This document shows, one piece after another, positions 16,140 through 25,348 of a stretch of 64,000 nt of DNA. This DNA comes from Chrysemys picta bellii (taxonomy: Eukaryota; Chordata; Testudines; Emydidae), in assembly GCF_011386835.1 (NCBI RefSeq), contig NC_088801.1, positions 21,438,824-21,502,823 on the forward strand, read 5' to 3'. Numbering within the stretch: position 1 is the first letter of the stretch; the number at the start of each line of letters is the position of its first letter. Below the pieces are notes generated by a model. The model did not search any database, had not been told where the DNA came from, and saw nothing but the letters and a program-made list of their open reading frames with translations. The position numbers and the translations under genes are program-made.

Positions 16140-17310
16140 CTCAGAGGGTAGGGCATTCCAATGACCAGGGGCCTGCAAAAGGGGGAACAAGCAGGGGCAC
16201 ACACCCCCAAACAGGGAAGAAGCGGCAGGTGGCTGGCTGCCATATGAGCTCCTCTTCCCCCCACCCCTACAGTTGTAGACTGCTGCTTTTCTTCCCCTGC
16301 TGCTGGAGTCCCATGCGTTGCCTCTCCCTCCACCCTCTGCCTCACCTCATTGGGCAGTCTGCAAAGTCGGCTGCCCAGGCCATAGGCGTTGAGTTTTTAA
16401 TCTACGGCAGGGCGCTCTGCCCTCGGCTCTGTCCAGGCCCCCCTGGCCCCACTCCACCCCACTCCTTCCCCCAGTGTCCCACCCCGCCCTGCTTCTTCCC
16501 ACCCCCGCTCTGCATCTTTCCCACCCAGTTCCACCCTCTCCCCAGAGCGCGCTGCGCCCTTACTCCTTCCCCTACCCCCCCAGCACCTCCTGACACTGCG
16601 AAACAGCTGATCCGCAGCAGGCACTGGGAAGGAGGGGGAAGCGAAGATCGGCAAGGGCCGCCAGTGGGCAAGAGGCGCTGGGGGGAGGAAGAGCTGTTGA
16701 TGTGGAGGCTGCCAGTGAGTGCTAAGCACCCACCATTTTTCCAGTGACTGCTCCAGCCCCGGAGTACCCACGGAGTTGGTGCCTATGGCCCAGGCTTCCG
16801 GCTCCCTGCTCCCAATCCGGCTGCTGCCTTCTACCTCAGCTCCCCGCTCAGAGTTGGGCTACTGCCTGGGCCCCTGTTTACCACTCAGAGTCGGACTGCC
16901 CCTGGGTTCCTGCTCCCGGCTCCCAGGTGGGCTGCTGCCTGGGGTTCCTGCACCTGGCTCACCACTCTCAGCCAGATTGCTTCCGGGGCTCCCCCCTTGG
17001 AGTCAGGCTGCCCCCGGGTCCCTGCTCCCAGTCGGGCTGCTGCCTGGGCTCCCTGCTGTCCACCAGGAGCTCCACACTGGGATCCCAGGTGTCTGCTGTG
17101 CTCCTCGGTGGAGCAAAGAGCCGAGAGTTGGGGCAGCTGCACTGCTCATGGTGGGGAGCAGGGATCCAAGGTGGAGGGGCAGACAGGCTCCCGGTGGGGA
17201 GCTGCATGCCAGGGGGCAGCCGGGCTTCTGGCAGGGAGCTGTGAGCCTGGTATTTCAGCCCCCTAACACTCTCCTGGTGCACCACTGACAAAAGAAGGGT
17301 TGTGTGGATG
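16140..17310. repeat. GC-rich interspersed element with degenerate internal repeats
   Basis: This block is sharply GC-rich against AT-rich surroundings. Its right half (16796-17070) is built of diverged repeats around CTCCCAGTCGGGCTGCTGCC. A separate element (16381-16787) is inserted in the left half. Overlapping open frames of 85-189 codons occur in both strands but look like products of GC-rich, stop-poor repeats: low complexity, no domain, no splice context. The superfamily of the outer element is not clear to me. Confidence 0.6.
16381..16787. mobile_element. hAT-like element nested in the GC-rich block
   Basis: The left end CATAGGCGTTGAG and the right end GAGTTGGTGCCTATG are imperfect terminal inverted repeats with CATAGGC/GCCTATG outermost. 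The 8-mer GCCCAGGC occurs immediately on both sides (16373-16380 and 16788-16795), a perfect 8-bp duplication typical of hAT insertion. The 407-bp body is C-rich on the plus strand in its first half and has no transposase. Confidence 0.85.
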
Positions 17311-17459
17311 AGAATTACTGCAGTTAAGCTCCACTTAAATTTGTAGTGTAGACATGCTCTAACTCTATGAGAGGGAAGGACACACCTCTTTTGTCAGCAT
17401 CTCCCACTGGCTAATTTAGGAGGCTCCCATCTAGCACAATAGCTTTTGCAAATCTTGTT

Positions 17460-17760
17460 CTAAGGTGCTTATTCCTCCCCATGTATTGTACAGGGATCCT
17501 AAGCACTTAACTCAGGCTCTGTGAATCCCATTGTTATTCCAGTGATTTTACAGGAGATTGCCTAAATCCCTTTGTGGATTTGAGTCTATGAGATTTAGGA
17601 GTACCATTTTCAAAAGTGACTTAGTGCCAGGTTTTTAATGTGTTTAGTCACCTAAAGATGTATGGAATTGTCAAAAGCATCGAGTTGTTGGATTTTCAAA
17701 AGCATCTAGCCAACTAACTCTCAACTTTTAGGTGCCTAAATACCTTTAAAATCTGTCTGT
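17460..17760. repeat. Old foldback repeat fragments
   Basis: Stretches such as CATTTTCAAAAGTGACTTAG, TTAGTCACCTAAAGATG and ACTTTTAGGTGCCTAAAT recur in both orientations. This is a pattern I know from an abundant reptilian palindromic repeat with a TTTTCAAAAG core. The boundaries are decayed. Confidence 0.45.
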
Positions 17761-18235
17761 TAGGCTTCAAAATTTTACCTCTAGATTTTTTCCCTGCCTG
17801 GACAACCCTGACCCACCTTTCCTGAGAATGAATGGGTACTATGCCCCATTAAGAGAATTTATCTTGTTTAAGATATTCAATATCTCATATATATATTAGA
17901 ATGCAGTGTAGCAGATGTTTTGATATTTATGCATATGTGGGGGTAGAGGGCCAGGGAGAAGCGCAAAAAGTGAAACAAGTAGCAAAAACATACTCTGAAA
18001 TCTTCATTCAGGAAACCACACTATATTTTGTCCAAGTTATTGCTCATTAGAGGTGCAATTACTGCTAATTGCAAAGATGCAGAACCATAGGGAGCTGTTT
18101 GTGTTGAGAGATGAAGTCAGCATGTAGGAAGAAGATTCTATTGGGCTAGATTCATAAAGGGGATGTAAGTGTTACACTGCCTGACTCCTAGGTGCCCTGC
18201 CACCCAGTGGAATTAAATATTTCTTGGGACAAAGA

Positions 18236-18495
18236 GAGAGATTGACTCTCTAGCCCAGTGGTTAGGGCATTCACATTGGATGCGGGATATTAAGGTTAGA
18301 GTTTCTGCTTCAATTAATATTTAATTATGTATACAAAGTGCAACAGCTTCAACAGAAGAACCCCCAACCCAGAATACCCTGATGGTTCGGGTACACAGCT
18401 AATTTGTAGGAAATCTGGGCTCAAGTCTCTGCTCTAAGGCAGGCAAAACAGGGATTCAAACCTGACTCTCCTATGTTCCAGGGGCATGCTCTACC
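18236..18495. repeat. Inverted tRNA-like modules (foldback SINE-like element)
   Basis: A plus-strand module at 18247-18312 has an A-box-like AGCCCAGTGGTTAGGGCATT and a decayed B-box-like segment. A minus-strand module at 18440-18510 has AGCCCAGTGGGTAGAGCATG and the B-box-like GTTTGAATCCC. Between them (18380-18438) is another plus-strand partial module with CTGGGCTCAAGTCTCTGCTC. The modules face each other, so the element can fold back on itself. The promoters look too degenerate to be active. Confidence 0.6.
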
Positions 18496-18822
18496 CACTG
18501 GGCTTCTGCACATTTTGGGACACACAAATGCCCAAAATTCCTGATTGTTTACCCCGGCTGGCTTTTGTGCAAGTTAGGTGTGCCCTTAGCATGCCTTCTG
18601 GATCAGGCTCCATAGACAAGACAGATGAGGAACACCTACCTTGAAGATCCCAGCAGAGCTTAAGCATGTGTGAGGGCTCCAAGCAGCTCATTAGCAGCAT
18701 CAGGCATCAGGACTTAGGCAGCTTTGCACATGCCCGGTGATGGAAATTTAGGGACCTCTGGAGATTTAGATGCCTACAGGGTTAGCTGAGTGGGGGGTTT
18801 GTGAATATCACTTTGATTTGTC

Positions 18823-18914
18823 TACCTAAAGATGCCTCCGGGGATCTTAGGTTTGGTGTCACAAAGGCATAGATTCAAACCAAAACCTAAGATCCCTGGA
18901 GGCATCTATAGGTA
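18823..18914. repeat. 92-bp hairpin with 35-bp arms
   Basis: The left arm (18823-18857) contains GATGCCTCCGGGGATCTTAG and the right arm (18878-18914) contains its inverse complement, CTAAGATCCCTGGAGGCATC, with only scattered mismatches or indels. The loop is about 20 bases. It is better preserved than the other foldbacks nearby, so probably younger. Confidence 0.8.
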
Positions 18915-19050
18915 TGCAAAACAAGTAAGAGGACAATTTTTCTGTTTAAATGTTCTAATTTTTATGTACCTAGCAGAGCAGGCATTCCTATCTAGTGTTG
19001 GCCATCATTGCCGCACCCTTTATTTGCTATCTGGAAAGTTATTAATTAAT

Positions 19051-19225
19051 GGAGATATCCTATCTCCTAGAACTGGAAGGGACCTTGAAAGGTCATCGAG
19101 TCCAGCCCCCTGCCTTCACTAGCAGGACCAAGTACTGATTTTGCCCTAGATCCCTAAGTGGCCCCCTCAAGGATTGAACTCACAACCCTGGGTTTAGCAG
19201 GTCAATGCTCAAACCACTGAGCTGT
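19051..19225 (-). mobile_element. tRNA-headed SINE with CR1-like tail (Cry I/tortoise Pol III type)
   Basis: Read on the minus strand, the element opens with an A-box-like AGCTCAGTGGTTTGAG (19208-19223) and a B-box-like GAGTTCAATCC (19171-19181). Next come the body (GCCACTTAGGGATCTAGGGC) and a CR1-like 3' end (GGTCCCTTCCAGTTCTAGG). A tRNA-derived head joined to a CR1 tail is the known layout of the tortoise Pol III SINE family, which borrows CR1 machinery. It is one of the main reasons I call the host a turtle. Confidence 0.8.
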
Positions 19226-20187
19226 TATGAAAGAACGGTTTATCATTTCTGATGGGATTACAATATAACTCACCCACTGGTATTCAGAAATATTGTACTA
19301 CCTATATGTGTTATGCTTACTGTACATTTAAGCAGGAGATACACAAGAATAAATAGTCATTTGTCTGTGTCTTAGTCTATTTAAGCAGTGCAAGGGGTAA
19401 CAATGAATGGGTAGTATACTATTTCATATATACATTCATCTTAAATAAATTAATCATATTAGATCAGAAAAAAGAATGCTATAAAAAGCACTTAAGTGTA
19501 CAGAATAAGACTATAGTCCCACAGAGGTTTATACAGTTGTTAAAAAATATTGGATAAAATATTTTAGTCAATAAATATGTATGTATTGCATACAAACGTC
19601 TGTTTATATTCTGAAAGAACATTACACAAAACAACAACAAAAAACCCAAACAAAGCTGTTAAACAAGTTCTAAAATGTCAACTGCTGAAATATCTGTATG
19701 AAATATTCCTCATGAAGGAGTAATTATTCAAGCCTGATTATACACTCCATCAGATTTATGCCCCTCAACTGTTTCTTTAAGAGCAGGAACATCATGGTAT
19801 ACACATTTTAAACCCAGATCAAAACTAAGTTTATTTATCTACCAAAATACCTCTACAAGGCCAGAAGAAGACATTAACATGGGGATTATTGATTAGGACA
19901 CATTGGATAAACTGTTTGACTAGCTGTGATAGGATTTTATCCAAGTCCTATTAAAGTCAATGAAAGGCCCCTGTTGATTTCAGCAGGAGATGGACTGGGT
20001 GCATAGCTAGAGATTGTAATTCTTTATCGGATCATATATAACACCACACAGTTATCAATCAGCAAATAAATTCATACAGTACACACTGTCCTATCAGAAT
20101 ATGGGATTTCACTGGAATAATTTTTTTCTAAAGGAAAACATTTTCTGGATAGAATTTTCTGTTTGGAAAATCTAATTGACATGATTC

Positions 20188-20509
20188 ATTTCAGGTTGAC
20201 ATAAATCTCCAAGTTCTCCTGAGCCTATGCCATGCCTCACGTGAGTTGCAGTTCTGAGTCCCTCATGTCTCTCCCCATGGGTTCTGATCTGTGGCCTCAC
20301 TATGCCACCCATGATGTATCAGAGTCTTGCCCAGTCCCATGATTCACTGCAGCAACTCAGCCACAGGGAGAAGCCACAGTGCATCATGGCAGATGTAGTC
20401 CATCTTTGGATCTGGGCCCCCATGGAAATCAGGGTATGATGCACCTAGAACTGTAACTCCCATGAGGCACCTCCATCACTCAGGAAAATGCAGAGTTAAC
20501 CTGAAATAA
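20188..20509. mobile_element. Foldback DNA element, about 320 bp
   Basis: Outer ends ATTTCAGGTTGAC and GTTAACCTGAAAT are inverted. Further in, GCCTCACGTGAGTTGCAGTT pairs with AACTGTAACTCCCATGAGGC. The arms are roughly 70 bp of imperfect inverted repeat. The interior also contains ATGATTCACTGCAG and GTGCATCATGGCAG, so there may be a second, inner fold. It has no coding capacity. Confidence 0.7.
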
Positions 20510-20530
20510 AATATTCCATTTTAGGTATTT

Positions 20531-21823
20531 AGGGTCATATAACTATAGAAATGTATGGCTGGAAGGGACCTCAGAATGTCATCTGGGTCATTCCTTGGTG
20601 CTGAACCAGCACCAAAGACCATCCCTAGACCATCCCTGACCATTTGTGCAACCTGTTTTTAAAAACCTTCAATTACAGGGATTCCACAACCTTCCTTTGT
20701 AACCTATTCCAGCACTTAACTATTCTTATAGTTAGAAAGGTTTTTTCCTAAAATCCAAACTAAATCTCCCTTGCTGCAAATTAAGCAGGTTACTTCTTGT
20801 CCTAACTTCAGTGGATAAGAACAACAATTAATCATTTTTCCCTTTGTAACCACCCTTAACATATTTGAAGACTGTTATCAGGTACTCACATGAATCTCCT
20901 TTTCTCAAAAATAATCATGTCTGTTTTTTTTAAATCTTTGCTCACAGGTCACATTTTCTAAACCTTTTGTCATTTTTGATACTCTCCTCTGGACTCCCTC
21001 CAATTTATTCACATATTTCCTGAAGTGTGGCACCCAAAATTTAACACAAAACTCTAGCTGAGGTATCAATGGTGCTGATAAAAGTGTAACAAATTATCTC
21101 CTGTGCCTTACATACGACACTCCTTTTAATACACCACAGAATGATATTAGCCTTTTTCACAACTGCATCACATTGTTGGCTCATGTTCAATTTGTGATTC
21201 ACTATAACCCCAAACGCTTTTCAGCAGTGCTATTGTGTAGCTCATTATTCTGCATTTTGTATTTGTGCATTTATTTTTTCCTTCTTAAGTGAAGTACTTT
21301 GCACTTGTTTTTATTGAATTTCATCTTGTTGCTTTCAGGTCATTTGGAATTCTAATCTTGTCCTCCAAAGTTCTTGCAGTCCTTCCGTGCTTGGTGTCAT
21401 TCCCAAATTTTATAAGCATACGGCTCCAAAATTGTTTCAGTTAGTTTCTCAAGAGCTTTGGGTTAATTTAATCAGGAATAAACCTTGAATACATCTAACT
21501 TATTTAAATATTCTTTAACCAGTTTATTTCCCTATTTTGGCTTGTGTTCCTTCCTCATTTTTAATATTAATTGCATTAAGCAGCTGGTCACCATTAACTT
21601 TTTAGTGAAGACTGAAGTAAAATAGGCATTGAACATTTCAGTCTTCTTGGTGTCATTCGTTATTAGCTCTCCTTCCCCACTAACTATTGGGCCTACGCTT
21701 TCCTTTTGTCTTTCTCTTACACCTAATGTATTTATAAAACCTCTTCTTATTGCCTTTTATATCTCTTGCTAGGTATAACTCATTTCTGATTTTGTCCCTA
21801 TGTGCTTGCACTGTTCTTTTGTA
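20531..21823 (-). mobile_element. Old CR1 LINE, 3' part (interrupted by Penelope-like insertion)
   Basis: Read on the minus strand, this segment gives decayed CR1 ORF2 sequence. It contains FNKNKCKVLHLRRKN (the segment just after the RT core), a GENMTCEQR-like decayed stretch, and the 3' end GGTCCCTTCCAGCC-like near 20560. The RT core is missing: around 21400-21440 a PKALEKLTETILEPYAYKIWE-like start of RT jumps directly to the region after the catalytic motif, so about half of RT is deleted. Many stops and frameshifts. The 5' part continues at 24280-25340. Confidence 0.8.
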
Positions 21824-22363
21824 AAAAGAAGAACAGGAGGACTTGTGGCACCTTAGAGACTAACAAATTTATTAGAGCATAAGCTTTCGTGGACTATAGC
21901 CCACTTCTTCGGATGCATATAGAATGGAACATATATTGAGGAGATATATATACACACATACAGAGAGCATAAACAGGTGGGAGTTGTCTTACCACCTCTG
22001 AGAGGCCAATTAATTAAGAGAAAAAAACTTTTGAAGTGATAATCAAGCTAGCCCAGCACAGACAGACAGTTAGATAACAAGTGTGAGAATAATTACAAGG
22101 GGAGATAGATTTCAATGTTTGTAATGGCCCAACCATTCCCAGTCCTTATTCAAACCGGAGTTGATTGTGTCTAGTTTGCATATCAATTCTAGCTCAGCAG
22201 TTTCTCGTTGGAGTCTGTTTTTGAAGTTTTTCTGTTGTAATATAGCCACCCGCAGGTCTGTCACTGAATGACCAGACAGGTTAAAGTGTTCTCCCACTGG
22301 TTTTTGAGTATTTTGATTCCTGATGTCAGATTTGTGTCCATTAATTCTTTTGCGTAGAGACTG
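21823..22363 (-). repeat. Inverted copy of the Penelope-like element 3' end (541 bp)
   Basis: This segment is the reverse complement of 23705-24245 (paired coordinates sum to 46068). By eye I found no mismatch. It includes the last ~80 codons of the endonuclease, visible as a 61-codon minus-strand frame at 22112-22297 identical to the C-terminus of the main frame, and the 3' untranslated region. The junction with the direct copy is at 22363/22364, just after CGTAGAGACTG. Confidence 0.93.
21881..21910 (-). other. Mirror copy of the hammerhead-like structured motif
   Basis: The reverse complement of the motif at 24158-24187, carried by the inverted 541-bp copy. It has the same GAAGAA, 6-bp stem, and GAAAGCTT parts. 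Confidence 0.5.
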
Positions 22364-23956
22364 AACGAGCCCCTGATGGTATTCTATTTGCTACCCAAGA
22401 TCCATAAACCTGGATATCCTGGACGCCCCATCATCTCAGGCATTGGCACCCTAACATCAGGCTTGTCTGGTTATGTAGACTCTCTCCTCAGACCCTACGC
22501 TACCAGCACTCCCAGCTATCTTCGAGACACCACTGACTTCCTGAGGAAACTACAATCCATCGGTGATCTTCCAGAAAACACCATCCTGGCCACTATGGAC
22601 GTAGAAGCCCTCTACACCAATATTCCACACAAAGATGGACTACAAGCTATCAGGAACAGTATCCCTGATAATATCACAGCTAACCTGGTGGCTGAACTTT
22701 GTGATTTTGTCCTCACCCACAACTATTTCACATTTGGGGACAATATATACCTTCAAGTCAGCGGCACTGCTATGGGTACCCGCATGGCCCCACAATATGC
22801 CAACATTTTTATGGCTGACTTAGAACAACGCTTCCTTAGCTCTCGTCCCCTAACGCCCCTACTCTACTTGCGCTACATTGATGACATCTTCATCATCTGG
22901 ACCCATGGAAAAGAAGCCCTTGAGGAATTTCACCATGATTTCAATAATTTCCATCCCACCATCAACCTCAGCCTAGATCAATCCACACAAGCGGTCCATT
23001 TCCTGGACACTACTGTGCTAATAAGCGATGGTCACATAAATACCACCCTATACCGGAAACCTACTGACCGCTACACTTACCTACATGCCTCCAGCTTCCA
23101 TCCAGGACACACCACACGATCCATTGTCTACAGCCAAGCTCTAAGATATAACCGCATTTGCTCCAATCCCTCGGATAGAGACAAGCACCTACAAGATCTC
23201 TATCAAGCATTCTTAAAACTACAATACCCACCTGCTGAAGTGAAAAAACAGATTGACAGAGCCAGACGAGTACCCAGAAGTCACCTCCTACAAGACAGGC
23301 CCAACAAAGAAAATAACAGAACACCACTAGCTGTCACCTTCAGCCCCCAACTAAAACCTCTCCAGCGCATCATCAGAGATCTACAACCTATCCTGAAAGA
23401 TGATCCTTTACTCTCACAGATCTTGGGAGACAGACCTGTCCTCGCTTACAGACAACCCCCCAACCTAAAGCAAATACTCACCAGCAACCACACATCACTG
23501 AACAAAACCACTAACCCAGGAACCTATCCTTGTAACAAACCCCGATGTCAACTCTGTCCACATATCTATTCCAGTGACATCATCATAGGACCTAATCACA
23601 TCAGCCATACCATCAGGGGCTCGTTCACCTGCACATCTACCAATGTGATATATGCCATCATGTGCCAGCAATGCCCCTCTGCCATGTACATTGGCCAAAC
23701 CGGACAGTCTCTACGCAAAAGAATTAATGGACACAAATCTGACATCAGGAATCAAAATACTCAAAAACCAGTGGGAGAACACTTTAACCTGTCTGGTCAT
23801 TCAGTGACAGACCTGCGGGTGGCTATATTACAACAGAAAAACTTCAAAAACAGACTCCAACGAGAAACTGCTGAGCTAGAATTGATATGCAAACTAGACA
23901 CAATCAACTCCGGTTTGAATAAGGACTGGGAATGGTTGGGCCATTACAAACATTGA
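22364..23956 (+). CDS. Penelope-like reverse transcriptase-GIY-YIG endonuclease, 5'-truncated but open
   Basis: The frame is open from the inversion junction at 22364 to the TGA at 23954. The first ATG (22376) is internal, not a real start: the N-terminus of the family (about 200-300 residues) is missing. From the ATG: RT motif PKIHKPGYPGRPIIS (residues 7-21), the catalytic-A segment ATMDVEALYTNIP (about 72-84), GTAMGTRMAPQYANIFMADL (about 129-148) and the catalytic YLRYIDDIFIIW (about 163-174). A thumb-like region includes FHPGHTTRSIV. After a basic linker come a CNKPRCQLC cysteine motif (about 391-399) and the GIY-YIG domain: VIYAIMCQQCPSAMYIGQTG with the following SLRKRINGHKSDI. All expected catalytic residues that I can recognise are present. 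The codons are intact with no frameshift, in strong contrast to neighbouring decayed elements. It acts in the element's own retrotransposition, not in host function. Confidence 0.93.
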   Translation, partial: NEPLMVFYLLPKIHKPGYPGRPIISGIGTLTSGLSGYVDSLLRPYATSTPSYLRDTTDFLRKLQSIGDLPENTILATMDVEALYTNIPHKDGLQAIRNSIPDNITANLVAELCDFVLTHNYFTFGDNIYLQVSGTAMGTRMAPQYANIFMADLEQRFLSSRPLTPLLYLRYIDDIFIIWTHGKEALEEFHHDFNNFHPTINLSLDQSTQAVHFLDTTVLISDGHINTTLYRKPTDRYTYLHASSFHPGHTTRSIVYSQALRYNRICSNPSDRDKHLQDLYQAFLKLQYPPAEVKKQIDRARRVPRSHLLQDRPNKENNRTPLAVTFSPQLKPLQRIIRDLQPILKDDPLLSQILGDRPVLAYRQPPNLKQILTSNHTSLNKTTNPGTYPCNKPRCQLCPHIYSSDIIIGPNHISHTIRGSFTCTSTNVIYAIMCQQCPSAMYIGQTGQSLRKRINGHKSDIRNQNTQKPVGEHFNLSGHSVTDLRVAILQQKNFKNRLQRETAELELICKLDTINSGLNKDWEWLGHYKH

Positions 23957-24157
23957 AATCTATCTCCCCTTGTAATTATTCTCACACTTGTTATCTAACT
24001 GTCTGTCTGTGCTGGGCTAGCTTGATTATCACTTCAAAAGTTTTTTTCTCTTAATTAATTGGCCTCTCAGAGGTGGTAAGACAACTCCCACCTGTTTATG
24101 CTCTCTGTATGTGTGTATATATATCTCCTCAATATATGTTCCATTCTATATGCATCC

Positions 24158-24187
24158 GAAGAAGTGGGCTATAGTCCACGAAAGCTT
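24158..24187 (+). other. Structured motif in Penelope-like 3' region, hammerhead-like core
   Basis: The order is CCGAAGAA, then a 6-bp stem GTGGGC/GTCCAC closed by a TATA loop (24164-24179), then GAAAGCTT (24180-24187). This layout parallels a hammerhead core (CUGAUGA, stem II, GAAA), but two of seven bases in the first box differ. A second, diverged Penelope-like tail at 61640-61760 keeps the flanks and replaces the stem by GAGC/GCTC. It is probably a relic or an unrelated structure. Confidence 0.4.
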
Positions 24188-24279
24188 ATGCTCTAATAAA
24201 TTTGTTAGTCTCTAAGGTGCCACAAGTCCTCCTGTTCTTCTTTTTGCGGATACAGACTAACACGGCTGCTACTCTGAAA

Positions 24280-25340
24280 CTGTTCTTTTGTAGTGATCTT
24301 TAACAATTTGTCCATATTTCCACTTTCTGTAGGCTTCCTTTTAGATTTTCATGTCATTAAAAACCTGGTACAGCCATATTGGTTTCTTGTTATTCTTCCT
24401 ACCTTTCATTCACATTAGAATAGTGTGTTGTTGAGAGACTTCCACCTCTTCAGATCTCCTTTTTCCCTTATATTTTTTCTTCCCATGGGACTTTACCAAC
24501 CAGTTCCTTGAGTTCGTTAAAGACAGCTTTTTTGAAGTCCATCATTCTTATTCTGCTGCTCTTACTCCTTCCTTTGTTTAGAATCATGAAATCTATCATT
24601 TTGTGATCACTTCAACCCAAGTTGCCTTCCAGCTTCAGATTTGCAATCAGTTCCTCCCTAGTAATCCAAATCAAGTTTAAAATGCCTCTCTCCCCTACCT
24701 CCACTTACTTCCTTGAACTTCTGAAACAAGAAGTTGTCACCAACACATTCTAAGAATGTACTGGAGATTGTGTTTCGTATACTACTTTTCCAACAGATAT
24801 CCAGGCAGTTAAAGTCTCCCATTATTACCTGGTCTTGTGTTTTGGGTATTTCTGTTATTTGTTCTAGAAATACCTCATTCACCTGCTCCTCTAATTTGGT
24901 GGTCTATAGTAGATCATTGCTATGTCATTGTCCCTATTTTCCCCCCTTTTATCTTCACCCAGAGACTTTCAAGTGCTCTGCTACTCACCTCCTTCTGAAC
25001 CTCAAAACAACTGAATACATTCTTGATGTACAATGCAACAACTCTTCCTTTTTTACCTGCCTGTCCTTCTGAACAGGTTATACTCCTGTATACCAATATT
25101 CCAGTAATGAGATTTATCCCACCAAGTCTCTGTGATGCCAAATATGTCAAAAATTTGCTTGCATACAAAGACTTCTAGTTCTTCCTGTTTATTCCCTATA
25201 CTCCTTGCATTTTTGTATAGAAAGTAAGCTGTTGAGCAGATTCCCCAACTGTATTCTCCCCTTCTTCTTTCTTCTATGACTCTATTGTAGTTTTTCATTC
25301 CATTCCCTCAATTTCCAGCCCTCTGTGAAGGTCACCTTTT
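24280..25340 (-). pseudogene. Old CR1 LINE, 5' part (endonuclease region of ORF2)
   Basis: Minus-strand translation gives the N-terminal apurinic-type endonuclease of CR1 ORF2: YKNARSIGNKQEELE and FGITETWWDKSH (25250-25130), then KKGRVVALYIKN, then the catalytic VIMGDFNCLDICW (about 24840-24800), and FLECVGDNFLFQ. Frameshifts separate the blocks. The upstream limit is at about 25340, next to another CR1 tail. This is the 5' half of the element whose 3' half lies at 20531-21823. Together they make a 5'-truncated, internally deleted LINE split by the Penelope-like insertion. Confidence 0.85.
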
Positions 25341-25348
25341 AATGCTTA

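Larger units (their letters stand above)
21810..24292 (+). mobile_element. Penelope-like retroelement (EN+) with inverted 5' copy and target duplication
   Basis: Penelope-like elements encode a telomerase-related reverse transcriptase fused to a GIY-YIG endonuclease and insert by target-primed reverse transcription. This copy lies inside an older CR1 and is flanked by the 14-mer ACTGTTCTTTTGTA at 21810-21823 and 24279-24292. The last base or two may be shared with the element end. It consists of an inverted copy of its own 3' end (21823-22363) followed by a 5'-truncated direct body (22364-24279), the tail-to-head arrangement known in this class. The RT-endonuclease frame has no stop. The 3' end carries CACGGCTGCTACTCTGAAAC. 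Removing the insertion restores the interrupted CR1 frame. Confidence 0.93.

Noticed and set aside
16229..17291. Open frames of 85-189 codons on both strands in the GC-rich block
   Set aside because: They overlap in several frames on both strands, are rich in Pro, Gly, Ser and Leu, follow the internal repeats and have no domain. GC-rich, stop-poor repeat DNA explains them.
23061..23698. Minus-strand frames within the Penelope-like element
   Set aside because: They are antisense shadows of the RT-endonuclease frame.
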